Part shown: in pieces, positions 1 to 8,327 of the stretch
How positions within the stretch are numbered: the stretch's first letter is position 1
Layout: each line of letters begins with the position of its first letter
Assembly: GCA_002422345.1 (NCBI GenBank)
Contig: DIUL01000098.1
Location: 1 to 27,860, forward strand
Direction of reading: 5' to 3'
DNA: 27,860 bases
Source of the DNA: Acetobacteraceae bacterium UBA6159
Lineage (GTDB): Bacteria; Pseudomonadota; Alphaproteobacteria; Acetobacterales; Acetobacteraceae
The notes under the pieces: generated by a model
Told to the model about the DNA's origin: nothing
Databases searched by the model: none
The model's input: the letters and a program-made list of their open reading frames with translations, nothing else
Made by a program: the position numbers and the translations under genes

Positions 1-900
1 GCCGTCAGCGTTGAACAGCCGTGCACCGACGCCGCCCTGGCCCAGATGGCCAGCACCGAGGACCCCCGTCTGCGCCAGATCATGGACGCCGCGGTCCGCC
101 ACCTGCACGCCTTCGCCCGAGAGGCGAACCTGACGCCCGACGAATGGATGACCGGCATCCAGTTCCTGACGGCCGTCGGCCAGGCCTGCTCCCCCATCCG
201 GCAGGAGTTCATCCTGCTCTCCGATGTCCTGGGCCTGAGCGCCGTGGTCATCGCCCTGCATGACCGGGCGGCGCGGGAACTGGGCACGCAGTCCTCCCTC
301 CTCGGTCCCTTCTACCGAGACGCCGCCCCCGACCTGCCGCTCGGCGCCTCCATCATCCAGAACCCGTCGGTGCCCGAGATCGTGGTGTACGGCCAGGTGA
401 CGGACAATGCCGGCCAGCCTGTGCCGAATGCCCTGGTCCAGGTCTGGCAGACCAGTGAGCACGGACTGTACGACCTCCAGATCGCAGGCGGGAACGGCAT
501 GGACATGCGCGGGAACTTCCGCTGCGACGGCGACGGCCGCTACCATTTCCGCACCGTCCGGCCGATGGGCTACGCGATCCCGATGGACGGGCCGGTGGGG
601 ACGCTGGTGAACAGCCAGGGGCGGCACGGGCACCGCCCATCCCACATTCATATGCTGATCGGCGCGCCGGGGTATCGGGAACTGGTGACGGCGCTCTATT
701 TCGGAGACGACACCCATATCGACTCGGATACGGTGTTCGGCGTCTCGGCGTCCCTGGTGGTGGAGGCGCGGGACGACCCGGCCAGCCCGATCCCGGGATT
801 GCGTGCCGTACGCTATGATTTCCGGCTGGCGGCGGCGGTGGAAGGCGGGTCGGGCAGGGTGGGCGGCGATCCGGCGGCGGTTGCATCGGCGAGTCATTAG
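1..900 (+). CDS. Intradiol ring-cleavage dioxygenase (hydroxyquinol/catechol 1,2-dioxygenase type), 5' partial
   Basis: It cleaves a catechol or hydroxyquinol ring between the two hydroxyl-bearing carbons, using non-haem Fe(III) and O2 to give a cis,cis-muconate or maleylacetate. The reading frame is open from base 1. The residues before the first ATG (base 46) still resemble the family's N-terminal helical dimerisation domain, so the true start probably lies upstream of the window. The catalytic beta-sandwich follows the LLGPFYR motif. The expected Fe ligands are visible: Tyr in GLYDLQ (codon 469-471), Tyr in GYAIPMDGPVG (571-573), and the two His of PSHIHM (643-645 and 649-651). The long N-terminal domain and overall look favour hydroxyquinol 1,2-dioxygenase over a protocatechuate enzyme. 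Exact substrate specificity is inferred. No other ring-degradation gene adjoins it; the catabolic-looking genes at 25-27 kb are far away. Confidence 0.88.
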   Translation, partial: AVSVEQPCTDAALAQMASTEDPRLRQIMDAAVRHLHAFAREANLTPDEWMTGIQFLTAVGQACSPIRQEFILLSDVLGLSAVVIALHDRAARELGTQSSLLGPFYRDAAPDLPLGASIIQNPSVPEIVVYGQVTDNAGQPVPNALVQVWQTSEHGLYDLQIAGGNGMDMRGNFRCDGDGRYHFRTVRPMGYAIPMDGPVGTLVNSQGRHGHRPSHIHMLIGAPGYRELVTALYFGDDTHIDSDTVFGVSASLVVEARDDPASPIPGLRAVRYDFRLAAAVEGGSGRVGGDPAAVASASH

Positions 901-1050
901 GCCAAACGGAATAGTAAGGACCCGCGCGCGGACCCTGTCGTTTGCCGAACGATTGCGCTATGATGGGGACGAGCGCGTGATCAACGCAGGCAAATGGTGG
1001 TGAGTCATGGCCGGGTTCCGTTGGTGGTGCTGTGATGTGTCAAAAATAAC

Positions 1051-1079
1051 TTGCTGCTTCTGATTTTGCACGTTACGCT
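1051..1079 (+). promoter_or_regulatory. Possible sigma-70-type promoter of the PEP-CTERM gene
   Basis: TTGCTG (1051-1056) and TACGCT (1074-1079) are separated by 17 bp, in a locally AT-richer stretch that begins with CAAAAATAAC. Each hexamer matches the consensus at only about 3 of 6 positions. The spacing and the position about 25 bp before the GTG start make it plausible, but the assignment is weak. Confidence 0.3.
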
Positions 1080-1104
1080 ACTTGAGTAAGGATGAGGACC
1101 AGCT

Positions 1105-2868
1105 GTGAAAGCGAGCTTGGCATCGGCGACATCGGTCATGGCGCTGCTGGCTTTGGAAGCCGTGCAGACGTCGGGCGTGCTCGTCACCGTGGCATCCACG
1201 GCGGCTGGCGTGACGGCGGTGACCTTGGCCGACATGGCGCCGGCGCATGCGGGTCCGATCACGATGTCCGGGTCGAACGCGCTCGGCAGCACCTTCACGG
1301 GTGGCGTGTCGACGGCGACGTACACGATCTTTGATCTGGTGGACGGCGGGACGTCGACGTCAAGGACAGCGACCCTCACCGCGAGCAATTCCGCCGGAGC
1401 AACCAGAACGATCACGGGCGCGGGATACTCGACCGTTGGCGCGGGCGCCGGCACGCTGCGCGCCCAGGCGGTGAGCAAATCCATCGCCAATGGTGTCGTG
1501 AGCAGCACGACGGCCAACTATACCTATCGGGCCTCGTCGACCTCCAGCGTCTTGAGCAAAACATCCGTCTATAGCTTTCCCGGGCCGGGCAACACGAGCG
1601 CCACCCTGACGGTCATCGGATCTGGCGTGGCGCCTGTCGCGGGCGTGTCCGCCACCAATGGCTATGTCCTGGTGAACAACGCGACCTCCGGCGTTCAGGT
1701 CACGATCACCAACAGCGGGACAGGCAACAAGGCGACAGAGCGTGTCGACAAGGGCGTTACCCTCAACAACCTGAATGGCTCGATCGGCTCGATCAGCGGC
1801 TTCACGGGTAGCGGCGGGTCGGTGAACCTGGGTGACGCCTACGGTGGCCCCGCCGCGAGCAAGACCTTCACCTTCACGCCGACGACGCTCACGAAAGGTC
1901 AGACCTTCGCCGGTTCAGCCGTCGCGACATTCTCCAACGGCACCACCGCGACGAACGCGGCCGGCAGCCTGACCGCGACCCTGTCCGGCACCGGCGTCGC
2001 CCCGGTCAACGCGCTCGCCTCCAGCGCCACCACCTTCGCGCGAGTCGGCGGTCCGTCGGTGACCTCGACCGTCTCGATCTCCAACGTCGGCGACGGCAAC
2101 AAGTCCGGCGCCGGTTCGATCAGCAACCTGAACGGCACGATCAGCAACAGCCTCGGGACCGGCTTCACCGCCAAGGTTGGCAACCCGTCAACCCTCAGCC
2201 TCGCCGACTCGGCGTCCACGACGCTCGGCTTTACGTTCCAGCCCGTCAGCAAGGGCACATCGACCGTCACGTCGACCTTCACCCTGTCCAACGGCAGCGC
2301 GGATGGAAAGAACACCGCCGCCACCGTCACGGCCTCGGTATCCGCGCAGGGCGTCGCGCCCGAGCTTCAGACCAAGTTCAATTCGGTCATCAACACCGCC
2401 ACGGCCGTCGCCGGCGGCGCGACCGCTGCCTCCGGCCCGACCATCAGCTTCGGCTCGGTCGGCTACGGCGTCAGCACGACGGTCTATCTCGACCTGGCCA
2501 ACATCACCACCGACCCCAACGGCGGTGACAACAACCTGACCAACCGGACGTTGAATTCGTTCGCGTTCGGTGGCCCCGATGCCTCCAAGTTCAGCGTCGG
2601 CCTCGCAAACGGAACGGTCATCAGCAAGGGCGGATCGGTGTGGTTGCCGATCACCGTGCTCAGCACAACGCTGGGCGCGCTCGCCAGCACGCTGACGATC
2701 TTCACCGACCAGTCCGTGGCGCTGGGCGGTGTGGGTGACACCTTCACCTACAACCTGACCGCCCTGGTGCCGGAGCCGATGTCGATCGCGCTTCTCGGCG
2801 GTGGTCTGGCCGGTCTCGCGGCCATTCGTGGCCGCAAGAACCGCCGCAAGGTCGAAGCGGTCGCCTGA
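1105..2868 (+). CDS. Secreted PEP-CTERM protein with choice-of-anchor D (ASH-like) repeats
   Basis: This is probably an exported surface or extracellular-matrix protein processed by an exosortase. GTG at 1105 is chosen because AAGGATGAGG lies just upstream and it gives a signal-like N-terminus ending in PAHAG near residue 50. The signal is unusually long, with two hydrophobic stretches. The body is low in charge and rich in Ser, Thr, Gly, Ala and Asn. It is built of beta-type repeats of about 120 residues ending in GVAP (residues 174, 297 and 416), with shared NLNGSI/NLNGTI segments, as in choice-of-anchor D domains. The C-terminus has the sorting signal: VPEP (555-558), a hydrophobic helix, then the basic RGRKNRRK. 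No exosortase gene is in the window, so sorting depends on a gene elsewhere. The specific function is unknown. Confidence 0.82.
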   Translation: MKASLASATSVMALLALEAVQTSGVLVTVASTAAGVTAVTLADMAPAHAGPITMSGSNALGSTFTGGVSTATYTIFDLVDGGTSTSRTATLTASNSAGATRTITGAGYSTVGAGAGTLRAQAVSKSIANGVVSSTTANYTYRASSTSSVLSKTSVYSFPGPGNTSATLTVIGSGVAPVAGVSATNGYVLVNNATSGVQVTITNSGTGNKATERVDKGVTLNNLNGSIGSISGFTGSGGSVNLGDAYGGPAASKTFTFTPTTLTKGQTFAGSAVATFSNGTTATNAAGSLTATLSGTGVAPVNALASSATTFARVGGPSVTSTVSISNVGDGNKSGAGSISNLNGTISNSLGTGFTAKVGNPSTLSLADSASTTLGFTFQPVSKGTSTVTSTFTLSNGSADGKNTAATVTASVSAQGVAPELQTKFNSVINTATAVAGGATAASGPTISFGSVGYGVSTTVYLDLANITTDPNGGDNNLTNRTLNSFAFGGPDASKFSVGLANGTVISKGGSVWLPITVLSTTLGALASTLTIFTDQSVALGGVGDTFTYNLTALVPEPMSIALLGGGLAGLAAIRGRKNRRKVEAVA

Positions 2869-2874
2869 GAAAGC

Positions 2875-2896
2875 CGGCCCGGGGAGTCCCGGGCCG
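2875..2896. terminator. Hairpin between the convergent PEP-CTERM and moaA genes
   Basis: A perfect 9-bp inverted repeat (CGGCCCGGG / CCCGGGCCG) with a 4-base loop GAGT lies 6 bp after the PEP-CTERM stop and 17 bp beyond the moaA stop. On the minus strand it is followed by GCTTTCTC, a short imperfect T-run. On the plus strand there is no T-run. It may act as a bidirectional or Rho-assisted terminator. Confidence 0.5.
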
Positions 2897-2913
2897 AACC
2901 GCAGCCCGGAACG

Positions 2914-3900
2914 CTATCCGCCCGTCATGCTCATGTGCCGCGTCAGCGCGGGACGCTCATCACGCCGGTCGATCACGAAATCATGACCCTTGGGCTTGCG
3001 CGCGATCGCGGCCCGGATCGCATCGTCCAGGTCGTCGTCACTGACGCCGGCGCGCAGCAGATCGCGGAATTCCGCCGAATCTTCCTGCCCCAGACACATG
3101 AAAAGCGTCCCGGTGCAGGTCAGCCGCACGCGATTGCAGCTTTCGCAGAAGTTATGAGTCATCGGCGTGATGAACCCGATGCGCCGCCCGGTTTCCTTGA
3201 CCGTGAAATACCGCGCCGGCCCGCCAGTCTTGTAGTCGGTGTCCTGCAGCGTCCAGGTCTTCCGCATCTTGCCGCGCACGATGGACAGCGGCAGGTACTG
3301 GTCCGTGCGGTCGCCGGTGATGTCGCCCAGCGGCATGGTCTCGATCAGGCACAGGTCGAACCCGTGCTCTCCGCACCAGGCCAGCATGGAGTCGAACTCG
3401 TCCTCGTTCACGCCCTTCATGGCGACGGCGTTGATCTTGACCGCCAGCCCCGCTGCCTTGGCGGCGAAGATGCCGTCCAGCGTGGCCTCGATCTTCCCCC
3501 AGCGGGTCATCGCGGTGAAGCGTGCGGGATCGAGCGTATCCAGGGACACGTTCACCCGCCGCACGCCGGCGGCGTATAGCCCCTCGGCATGCTTGGCTAA
3601 CTGGGTGCCGTTGGTCGTCACCGTCAGTTCGTCCAGCCCGTTGCCGATGCGGCTGCCGAGGCTGCGGAACAGCGACATCACGTCGCGGCGCACCAGCGGC
3701 TCCCCGCCGGTCAGCCGGATCTTGGTGGTGCCCAGGCGGATGAACGCGCCGCACAGGCGGTCCAGCTCCTCCAGCGTCAGAAGCTCCCGCTTGGGCAGGA
3801 ACGTCATGTCCTCCGCCATGCAGTAGACGCAGCGAAGGTCACAGCGGTCGGTCACCGACACGCGGAGGTATGAAACTTTACGGCCAAAAGGGTCGATCAT
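2914..3900 (-). CDS. moaA: GTP 3',8-cyclase MoaA
   Basis: This radical-SAM enzyme converts GTP to 3',8-cyclo-7,8-dihydro-GTP, the first step of molybdenum cofactor synthesis in the cytoplasm. The N-terminal SAM cluster motif is CDLRCVYC (Cys20, 24, 27), followed by GGEPLVRRD. The C-terminal GTP-binding cluster is CESCNRVRLTC plus the downstream spaced Cys region. The protein ends in the functionally important Gly-Gly (MSMTGG). ATG 3900 gives 328 residues, the usual family length, beginning MIDPFGR. A longer start at 3927 would swallow the Shine-Dalgarno sequence GGAAGGAG (3914-3921). That SD is 13 bases from ATG 3900. The space holds a five-codon frame, ATG-TAC-CAC-TCA-TGA (3911-3897), whose stop overlaps the moaA ATG. 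No other moa gene is adjacent. Confidence 0.96.
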   Translation of the reverse strand: MIDPFGRKVSYLRVSVTDRCDLRCVYCMAEDMTFLPKRELLTLEELDRLCGAFIRLGTTKIRLTGGEPLVRRDVMSLFRSLGSRIGNGLDELTVTTNGTQLAKHAEGLYAAGVRRVNVSLDTLDPARFTAMTRWGKIEATLDGIFAAKAAGLAVKINAVAMKGVNEDEFDSMLAWCGEHGFDLCLIETMPLGDITGDRTDQYLPLSIVRGKMRKTWTLQDTDYKTGGPARYFTVKETGRRIGFITPMTHNFCESCNRVRLTCTGTLFMCLGQEDSAEFRDLLRAGVSDDDLDDAIRAAIARKPKGHDFVIDRRDERPALTRHMSMTGG

Positions 3901-4106
3901 GAGTGGTACATGACTCCTTCCCCGCATGAATTGCCCATTCCGGACGGGTCTTCAAGGCCACATTCCACGCTCGTTAACCTCACGGTAGCAATTTGGTCGC
4001 AACAATGCCTTCTTCGGTCGTGCGGGACGTCTTGTTCGGCTCGACTTCCGCCCGCCAACACGTCAGGGTTCCAGCGGGCAAACCGGCTTCGTGCCTTGGG
4101 GATCGG

Positions 4107-4742
4107 ATGGCTCGGATCAGTGAATGCCTGCGGCTCGCCGAGTTGACCTGCGCGCGCCTCTGCCATGACCTCAGCGGTCTCCTGGGTACGATCGGGGGCG
4201 CGCTGGAGTTGGCGACGGATGGTGACCAGGAAGCCAGCGAGGAAGTGACGCTCGCCGCGGACGCCGCGCGGGAGCTGATTACGCGCCTGCGCCTGTACCG
4301 CGCCGCCTGGGGCGGACCGGGGGAGCCGCTGTCGCTGCCCGCCTTGCACGACCTGCTGGAGGGGTTGCCGCAGGCCCGCTCCGTGACCGTGGAAACCCAC
4401 GGTCTGCCGCCCGATACCGTCCTGCCGCCAGTCGTAGCCGTTATCTTGTTGAATTTGCTTCTGCTCGTCGGCAGCTGCCTGCCACGCGGCGGCCGCGTCG
4501 TGCTGGCGGGCGCGCCGAACGACCTGTTCCTTCGCATCCTCGGTCCCAACGCCGCATGGCCCGCCGGCTTCGCCGCCTGCCTGGTGGATGAGGACGCGGC
4601 GATGGCGGCCCTGTCGACCGCCCGCGCCCTGCAGATGCCCCTGACCGCCCTGATGGCCCACGGACACGGGGTTCGGCTGTCCATCCTGATGGGGCCAACC
4701 CCCGCTGGAGCGCCCCCGCCTTTGCGACTCGAAACCGCATAA
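4107..4742 (+). CDS. chpT: ChpT-type histidine phosphotransferase
   Basis: In alphaproteobacteria ChpT carries phosphate from the hybrid kinase CckA to the response regulators CtrA and CpdR. The 211-residue product has the DHp-like helix LCHDLSGLLGTIGGALEL, with the presumed phospho-accepting His20. A C-terminal region resembling a degenerate histidine-kinase ATPase fold follows, ending in GHGVRLSILMGP. ATG 4107 is chosen over the upstream ATG at 3993 because family homology starts with ARISECLRLAELTCARLCHDL and GGGG lies about 5 bases ahead. The gene is followed by an 84-bp gap and then cheA on the same strand. That position suggests it could also exchange phosphate within the chemotaxis system. 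The family is well supported; the partners here are inferred. Confidence 0.85.
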   Translation: MARISECLRLAELTCARLCHDLSGLLGTIGGALELATDGDQEASEEVTLAADAARELITRLRLYRAAWGGPGEPLSLPALHDLLEGLPQARSVTVETHGLPPDTVLPPVVAVILLNLLLLVGSCLPRGGRVVLAGAPNDLFLRILGPNAAWPAGFAACLVDEDAAMAALSTARALQMPLTALMAHGHGVRLSILMGPTPAGAPPPLRLETA

Positions 4743-4753
4743 AAATCGCCGGT

Positions 4754-4810
4754 ATTTACCTTTTGTTTTCTTTCTTCTGTTCAGGTTCGGTCTCCGCCCG
4801 CTTGTCGGGC
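4754..4810 (+). other. T-rich leader and small hairpin before cheA
   Basis: Bases 4754-4781 are an almost pure T/C tract, striking in such GC-rich DNA. GCCCG-CTTGT-CGGGC (4796-4810) follows and can form a 5-bp hairpin ending 16 bases before the cheA ATG. It may be a transcription pause or partial terminator after chpT, a promoter region, or a translation-control leader. None of these can be chosen from sequence alone. Confidence 0.3.
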
Positions 4811-4826
4811 CTTGCTGGGGGCCGCC

Positions 4827-7454
4827 ATGGACGACTTACTGACCGACTTCCTGACCGAGACGAACGAAAGCCTGGCCGAACTGGACGTGGCGCTGATCAC
4901 GTTGGAACGGACGCCGGATGATGCCGATACCCTCTCCCTGATCTTCCGCCTGGTCCACACGATCAAGGGCACCTGCGGCTTCCTCGGCCTGCCGCGCCTC
5001 GAACACGTCGCCCACGCCGCCGAGAACGTGCTGGGCAAGCTGCGCGACCACACCCTGAGCGTTAACCCGGCCATCGTGAGCCAGGTGCTCGCGGCGCTGG
5101 ACCGGATCAAGATGATCGTCGCGGCCCTGGGTGTCTCCGGCGCGGAGCCCGCGGGGGACGACAGCCCGCTGATCGCCGCCCTGAACGCCATGGCCGCCGG
5201 TGAGGCAGCCGCCCCGGCGCCCGAGCCTGTTGCTCCCCCGGCCGCCGTCGTCGAACCGCCCCCGCCTGTCGCCGCCGCGCCCCCGCCGGTGGCCGTCGCC
5301 CCGCCGCCCCCGCCCGTGGAGGCGCCGCCACCACCCCCAACCATCGCGCGGGAGCCTGCACCGATGGAGGACGCGGCTGGTCCCGCCGCCGCGCCCCAGC
5401 AGGCCGCCGGCCAGACCATCCGGGTCACCGTCGACGTCCTCGAAGACCTGATGACCCTGGTCAGCGAGCTCGTCCTGACCCGCAACCAATTGCTGCAGTT
5501 GGCGCGCGGCCAGGACGACAGCGGCTTTACCGTCCCGCTGCAACGCCTGTCCCACATCACGTCCGAACTGCAGGAGGGGGTCATGAAGACCCGCATGCAG
5601 CCGATCGGGAATGCCTGGAACAAGCTCCCCCGCCTGGTGCGCGACCTCTCCCAGGAACTCCACAAAAAGATCGAACTCACCATGCTCGGCGCGGAAACCG
5701 AGCTGGATCGCCAGGTCCTGGAACTCATCAAGGACCCGCTGACCCACATGGTCCGCAACAGCGGCGATCACGGCCTGGAAGCCCCGGCCGACCGCCGCGC
5801 GGCCGGCAAGTCCGAGACGGGACGGATCACGCTGAACGCGTTCCACGAGGGCGGGCACATCATCCTGGAAATCTCGGATGATGGCCGCGGCCTGCCGGTG
5901 GAGCGGATCAAGGCCAAGGCCATCGCGAACAACCTCGCGACCGAAGCCGAACTGGCGACCATGAGCGACGCGCAGATCCAGCGCTTCATCTTCCGGGCCG
6001 GCTTCTCGACCGCCGCGCAGGTCTCGGCGGTGTCCGGACGCGGTGTCGGCATGGACGTCGTCAAGACGAACATCGAGAAGATCGGCGGCACGATCGACCT
6101 CAAGAGCATCCCCGGCCAGGGAACGACCTTCACGATCAAGATCCCGCTGACGCTCGCCATCGTGTCCGCGCTGATCGTCGAAGCCGGCGGGGAACGGTTC
6201 GCCATCCCGCAGCTTTCGGTCGTCGAACTCGTCCGCGCGCAGCGGGAAGGGGAGCAGGCCAACGGTTCCGAAAGCGTCATTGAGCGGATCAACGACACAC
6301 CGGTTCTGCGCCTGCGCGACCGCCTGCTGCCGCTGGTCAGCCTGAACAGCCTGCTCAGCCTGGGCGGAGAGGTCAGGGATGAACGTGGCGCCTACATCGT
6401 CGTCACCCAGGTGGGCGCCAGCCTGCTGGGGATCATCGTCGACAAGGTCTTCGACACCGAGGAAATCGTGGTCAAGCCCGTCGCCCCGATCCTGCGCCAC
6501 GTCACGATGTTCAGCGGCAACACGATCCTGGGCGATGGCTCGGTCATCATGATCCTGGACCCCAACGGCATCGCCCGCGGCACCGGCGTCGCCGCCGGCG
6601 GCGACAGCAAGACGGCGAAATCCGCCATGACCGACTTCGCCCGCTCCTCCGAGAAGACCGCCATGCTGCTGTTCCGGGCCGGCGGCGACCAGAAGATGGC
6701 CGTCCCGCTCGGGCTGGTGGCGCGGTTGGAGGACGTGCCGCGCGACAAGATCGAAATCTCCTGCGGGAACCCGGTCATGCAGTACCGCGGCAAGCTGATG
6801 CCGCTGGTCCCGCTGTCCGGGGTCGTCGACACCGAACGGCCGCGTCAGCCCCTGCTGGTCTTCGCCGACAAGGAACACGCCATGGGCCTGATGGTCGATG
6901 AGATCGTGGACGTGGTCGAGGACCGCCTGGAGATCGAACTCGCTGGCGCCCGCCCGGGCCTGCTGGGCACCGCGGTCATCGCTGGCCAGGCGATCGACGT
7001 GCTGGACACGATGTACTGGCTCACCCAGGCGTCGCAGGACTGGTTCCAGGATGCCAGGCAGGAGGCGCAGCAGCGCCGCTCCAGCCTGCTGATCGTCGAG
7101 GACAGCGACTTCTTCCGCCAGTTGCTCGGCCCGACACTGGGCGCGGCCGGGTTCGAGGTTCGGACGGTCGCCGGCGCCGAGGACGCGCTGCGCCTGCGGG
7201 ATGCCGGGGCGATGTTCGACGCGATCGTCTCCGACATCGAAATGCCGGGCATGGACGGGCTGGAATTCGCGCGGACCGTCCGCTCGGGCGGGCCGTGGGC
7301 CTCCCTGCCGATGATCGCGCTGACCGCCCACACCGAACCCCAGCAGGTGGAGGCCGGCCGTGACGCGGGTTTCACCGACTACGTGACGAAGTTCAACCGG
7401 GACTCGCTGGTCTCCAGCCTGCGTGAGTGCCTGGCCGAACCCGTCGCCGCCTGA
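4827..7454 (+). CDS. cheA: Hybrid chemotaxis histidine kinase CheA with two CheW-like domains and a receiver
   Basis: This cytoplasmic kinase of the receptor array autophosphorylates and donates phosphate to CheY and CheB. Domains from ATG 4827 (875 aa): Hpt with HTIKGTCGF (His44); a Pro/Ala-rich linker around residues 125-190 where a CheY-binding P2 domain would sit; the P3 dimerisation helices (TIRVTVDVLEDLMTLVSELV); the P4 ATPase with N box HMVRNSGDHGLE, G1 DDGRGL, F box region FRAGFST and G2 GQGTTF; a first CheW-like P5 (about 445-590); a second CheW-like unit (about 608-740); and a C-terminal receiver (about 751-870) with phospho-Asp803 in VSDIEMPGMDG and a conserved Lys in VTKFN. ATG 4827 is preferred over the TTG at 4812 because the Hpt starts there and GGGG precedes it. 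The receiver may serve as a phosphate sink or adaptation element. Confidence 0.95.
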   Translation: MDDLLTDFLTETNESLAELDVALITLERTPDDADTLSLIFRLVHTIKGTCGFLGLPRLEHVAHAAENVLGKLRDHTLSVNPAIVSQVLAALDRIKMIVAALGVSGAEPAGDDSPLIAALNAMAAGEAAAPAPEPVAPPAAVVEPPPPVAAAPPPVAVAPPPPPVEAPPPPPTIAREPAPMEDAAGPAAAPQQAAGQTIRVTVDVLEDLMTLVSELVLTRNQLLQLARGQDDSGFTVPLQRLSHITSELQEGVMKTRMQPIGNAWNKLPRLVRDLSQELHKKIELTMLGAETELDRQVLELIKDPLTHMVRNSGDHGLEAPADRRAAGKSETGRITLNAFHEGGHIILEISDDGRGLPVERIKAKAIANNLATEAELATMSDAQIQRFIFRAGFSTAAQVSAVSGRGVGMDVVKTNIEKIGGTIDLKSIPGQGTTFTIKIPLTLAIVSALIVEAGGERFAIPQLSVVELVRAQREGEQANGSESVIERINDTPVLRLRDRLLPLVSLNSLLSLGGEVRDERGAYIVVTQVGASLLGIIVDKVFDTEEIVVKPVAPILRHVTMFSGNTILGDGSVIMILDPNGIARGTGVAAGGDSKTAKSAMTDFARSSEKTAMLLFRAGGDQKMAVPLGLVARLEDVPRDKIEISCGNPVMQYRGKLMPLVPLSGVVDTERPRQPLLVFADKEHAMGLMVDEIVDVVEDRLEIELAGARPGLLGTAVIAGQAIDVLDTMYWLTQASQDWFQDARQEAQQRRSSLLIVEDSDFFRQLLGPTLGAAGFEVRTVAGAEDALRLRDAGAMFDAIVSDIEMPGMDGLEFARTVRSGGPWASLPMIALTAHTEPQQVEAGRDAGFTDYVTKFNRDSLVSSLRECLAEPVAA

Positions 7455-7475
7455 TCCGCTCGAAAGGATAAGCCA

Positions 7476-7949
7476 ATGACCACCGATGTGCTCGAACGGC
7501 CCGATGTGGGCGATGAGGTCGAACAGGTCTTCGTGACCCTGACCGTCGCGGATCAGTTGTGCGGCGTCCCGGTGCTGGGCGTACGGGATATCCTGGGGGA
7601 GCAGTCGATCACCCGCATCCCCCTGGCCCCGCCCGAAATCGCCGGCAGCCTGAACCTGCGTGGCCGGATCGTCACGGCGATCGACCTGCGCCGGCGGCTC
7701 AATCTTCCCCCGCCGCCCGAGGGTCACAAGCGGATGTCGGTCGTCGCCGAACAGGGCGGCGAACTCTACGCCCTGCTGGTTGACCAGGTGTCCGAGGTCA
7801 TGAGCCTGAAGGCCAGTACCTTCGAGCGGAACCCGCCCACCCTGGCCTCGAGCTGGGCCGCCTTCTCCACCGGCATCTACCGCCTGGATGGGCGGCTGCT
7901 GGTGGTACTGGACGTGGCCCGCCTGCTCGATCTTTCAAAGGAGGCGTGA
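7476..7949 (+). CDS. cheW: Chemotaxis coupling protein CheW
   Basis: CheW links CheA to methyl-accepting receptors in the signalling array. The 157-residue product has a single CheW/SH3-like domain after about 15 extra residues. Typical segments are visible: VPVLGVRDIL, GSLNLRGRIVTAIDLRRRL, and a C-terminal LDGRLLVVLDVARLL. AAAGGATAA precedes the ATG. It lies 21 bp after cheA and 9 bp before cheY, so it is part of the same operon. CheA itself carries two CheW-like domains, so this separate CheW probably completes receptor coupling. Confidence 0.95.
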   Translation: MTTDVLERPDVGDEVEQVFVTLTVADQLCGVPVLGVRDILGEQSITRIPLAPPEIAGSLNLRGRIVTAIDLRRRLNLPPPPEGHKRMSVVAEQGGELYALLVDQVSEVMSLKASTFERNPPTLASSWAAFSTGIYRLDGRLLVVLDVARLLDLSKEA

Positions 7950-7958
7950 GGCACGATC

Positions 7959-8327
7959 ATGGGACGCACCTGCCTCGTCGTTGACGATAGCCGCGTCGTG
8001 CGCAAGGTCGCTCGGCGCATTCTGGAAACCCACGGCTTTCAGGTGATCGAGGCCGGTGACGGCCAGCAGGCCCTGGATGCCTGCCGCGAGTCGATGCCCG
8101 ATTGCGTGCTGCTGGACTGGAACATGCCCGTCATGGACGGGATCACCTTCCTGCGCTGCCTGCGGGAGGAGTTCGGCCCCGATGAGCCGCCGGTCCTGTT
8201 CTGCACGACCGAGAACGACATGACCCACATCGCCCGTGCGATCGAATCCGGCGCGCAGGAATACATCATGAAGCCGTTCGATGAGGAAATCCTCATCGGC
8301 AAGTTCGGCCAGGTCGGGTTGCTGTGA
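7959..8327 (+). CDS. cheY: CheY-family response regulator
   Basis: This is a stand-alone receiver of 122 residues and very likely an output of CheA. The active-site residues are all present: acidic pair Asp9-Asp10, phospho-Asp53 in LLDWNMPVMDG, Thr in FCTTEND (about 83-84) and Lys105 in IMKPF. There is no output domain, so phosphorylation must act through protein contact, usually with FliM at the flagellar switch. FliM is not encoded in this window. Its stop overlaps the cheB start (GTGA), indicating translational coupling. Assignment as CheY rather than another single-domain regulator rests mainly on the operon. Confidence 0.9.
   Translation: MGRTCLVVDDSRVVRKVARRILETHGFQVIEAGDGQQALDACRESMPDCVLLDWNMPVMDGITFLRCLREEFGPDEPPVLFCTTENDMTHIARAIESGAQEYIMKPFDEEILIGKFGQVGLL

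Noticed and set aside
1092..1334. An ATG start at 1092 for an 80-codon frame before the PEP-CTERM gene
   Set aside because: It is out of frame with the PEP-CTERM protein and gives no signal peptide or domain; GTG 1105 fits better.
3974..3978. A TTAAC half-site upstream of chpT that could be a CtrA box
   Set aside because: No second half-site is found at the right spacing on either strand, so it is not listed as a site.
3910..4146. A 78-codon plus-strand frame in the moaA-chpT gap
   Set aside because: It overlaps the chpT start out of frame, lacks protein-like composition and sits in a promoter region.
4836..7727. A 963-codon open frame on the minus strand opposite cheA and cheW
   Set aside because: It is exactly antisense to well-supported genes, has Gln/Asp/Arg/Gly/His-biased composition typical of GC-rich shadow frames, and shows no recognisable domain.
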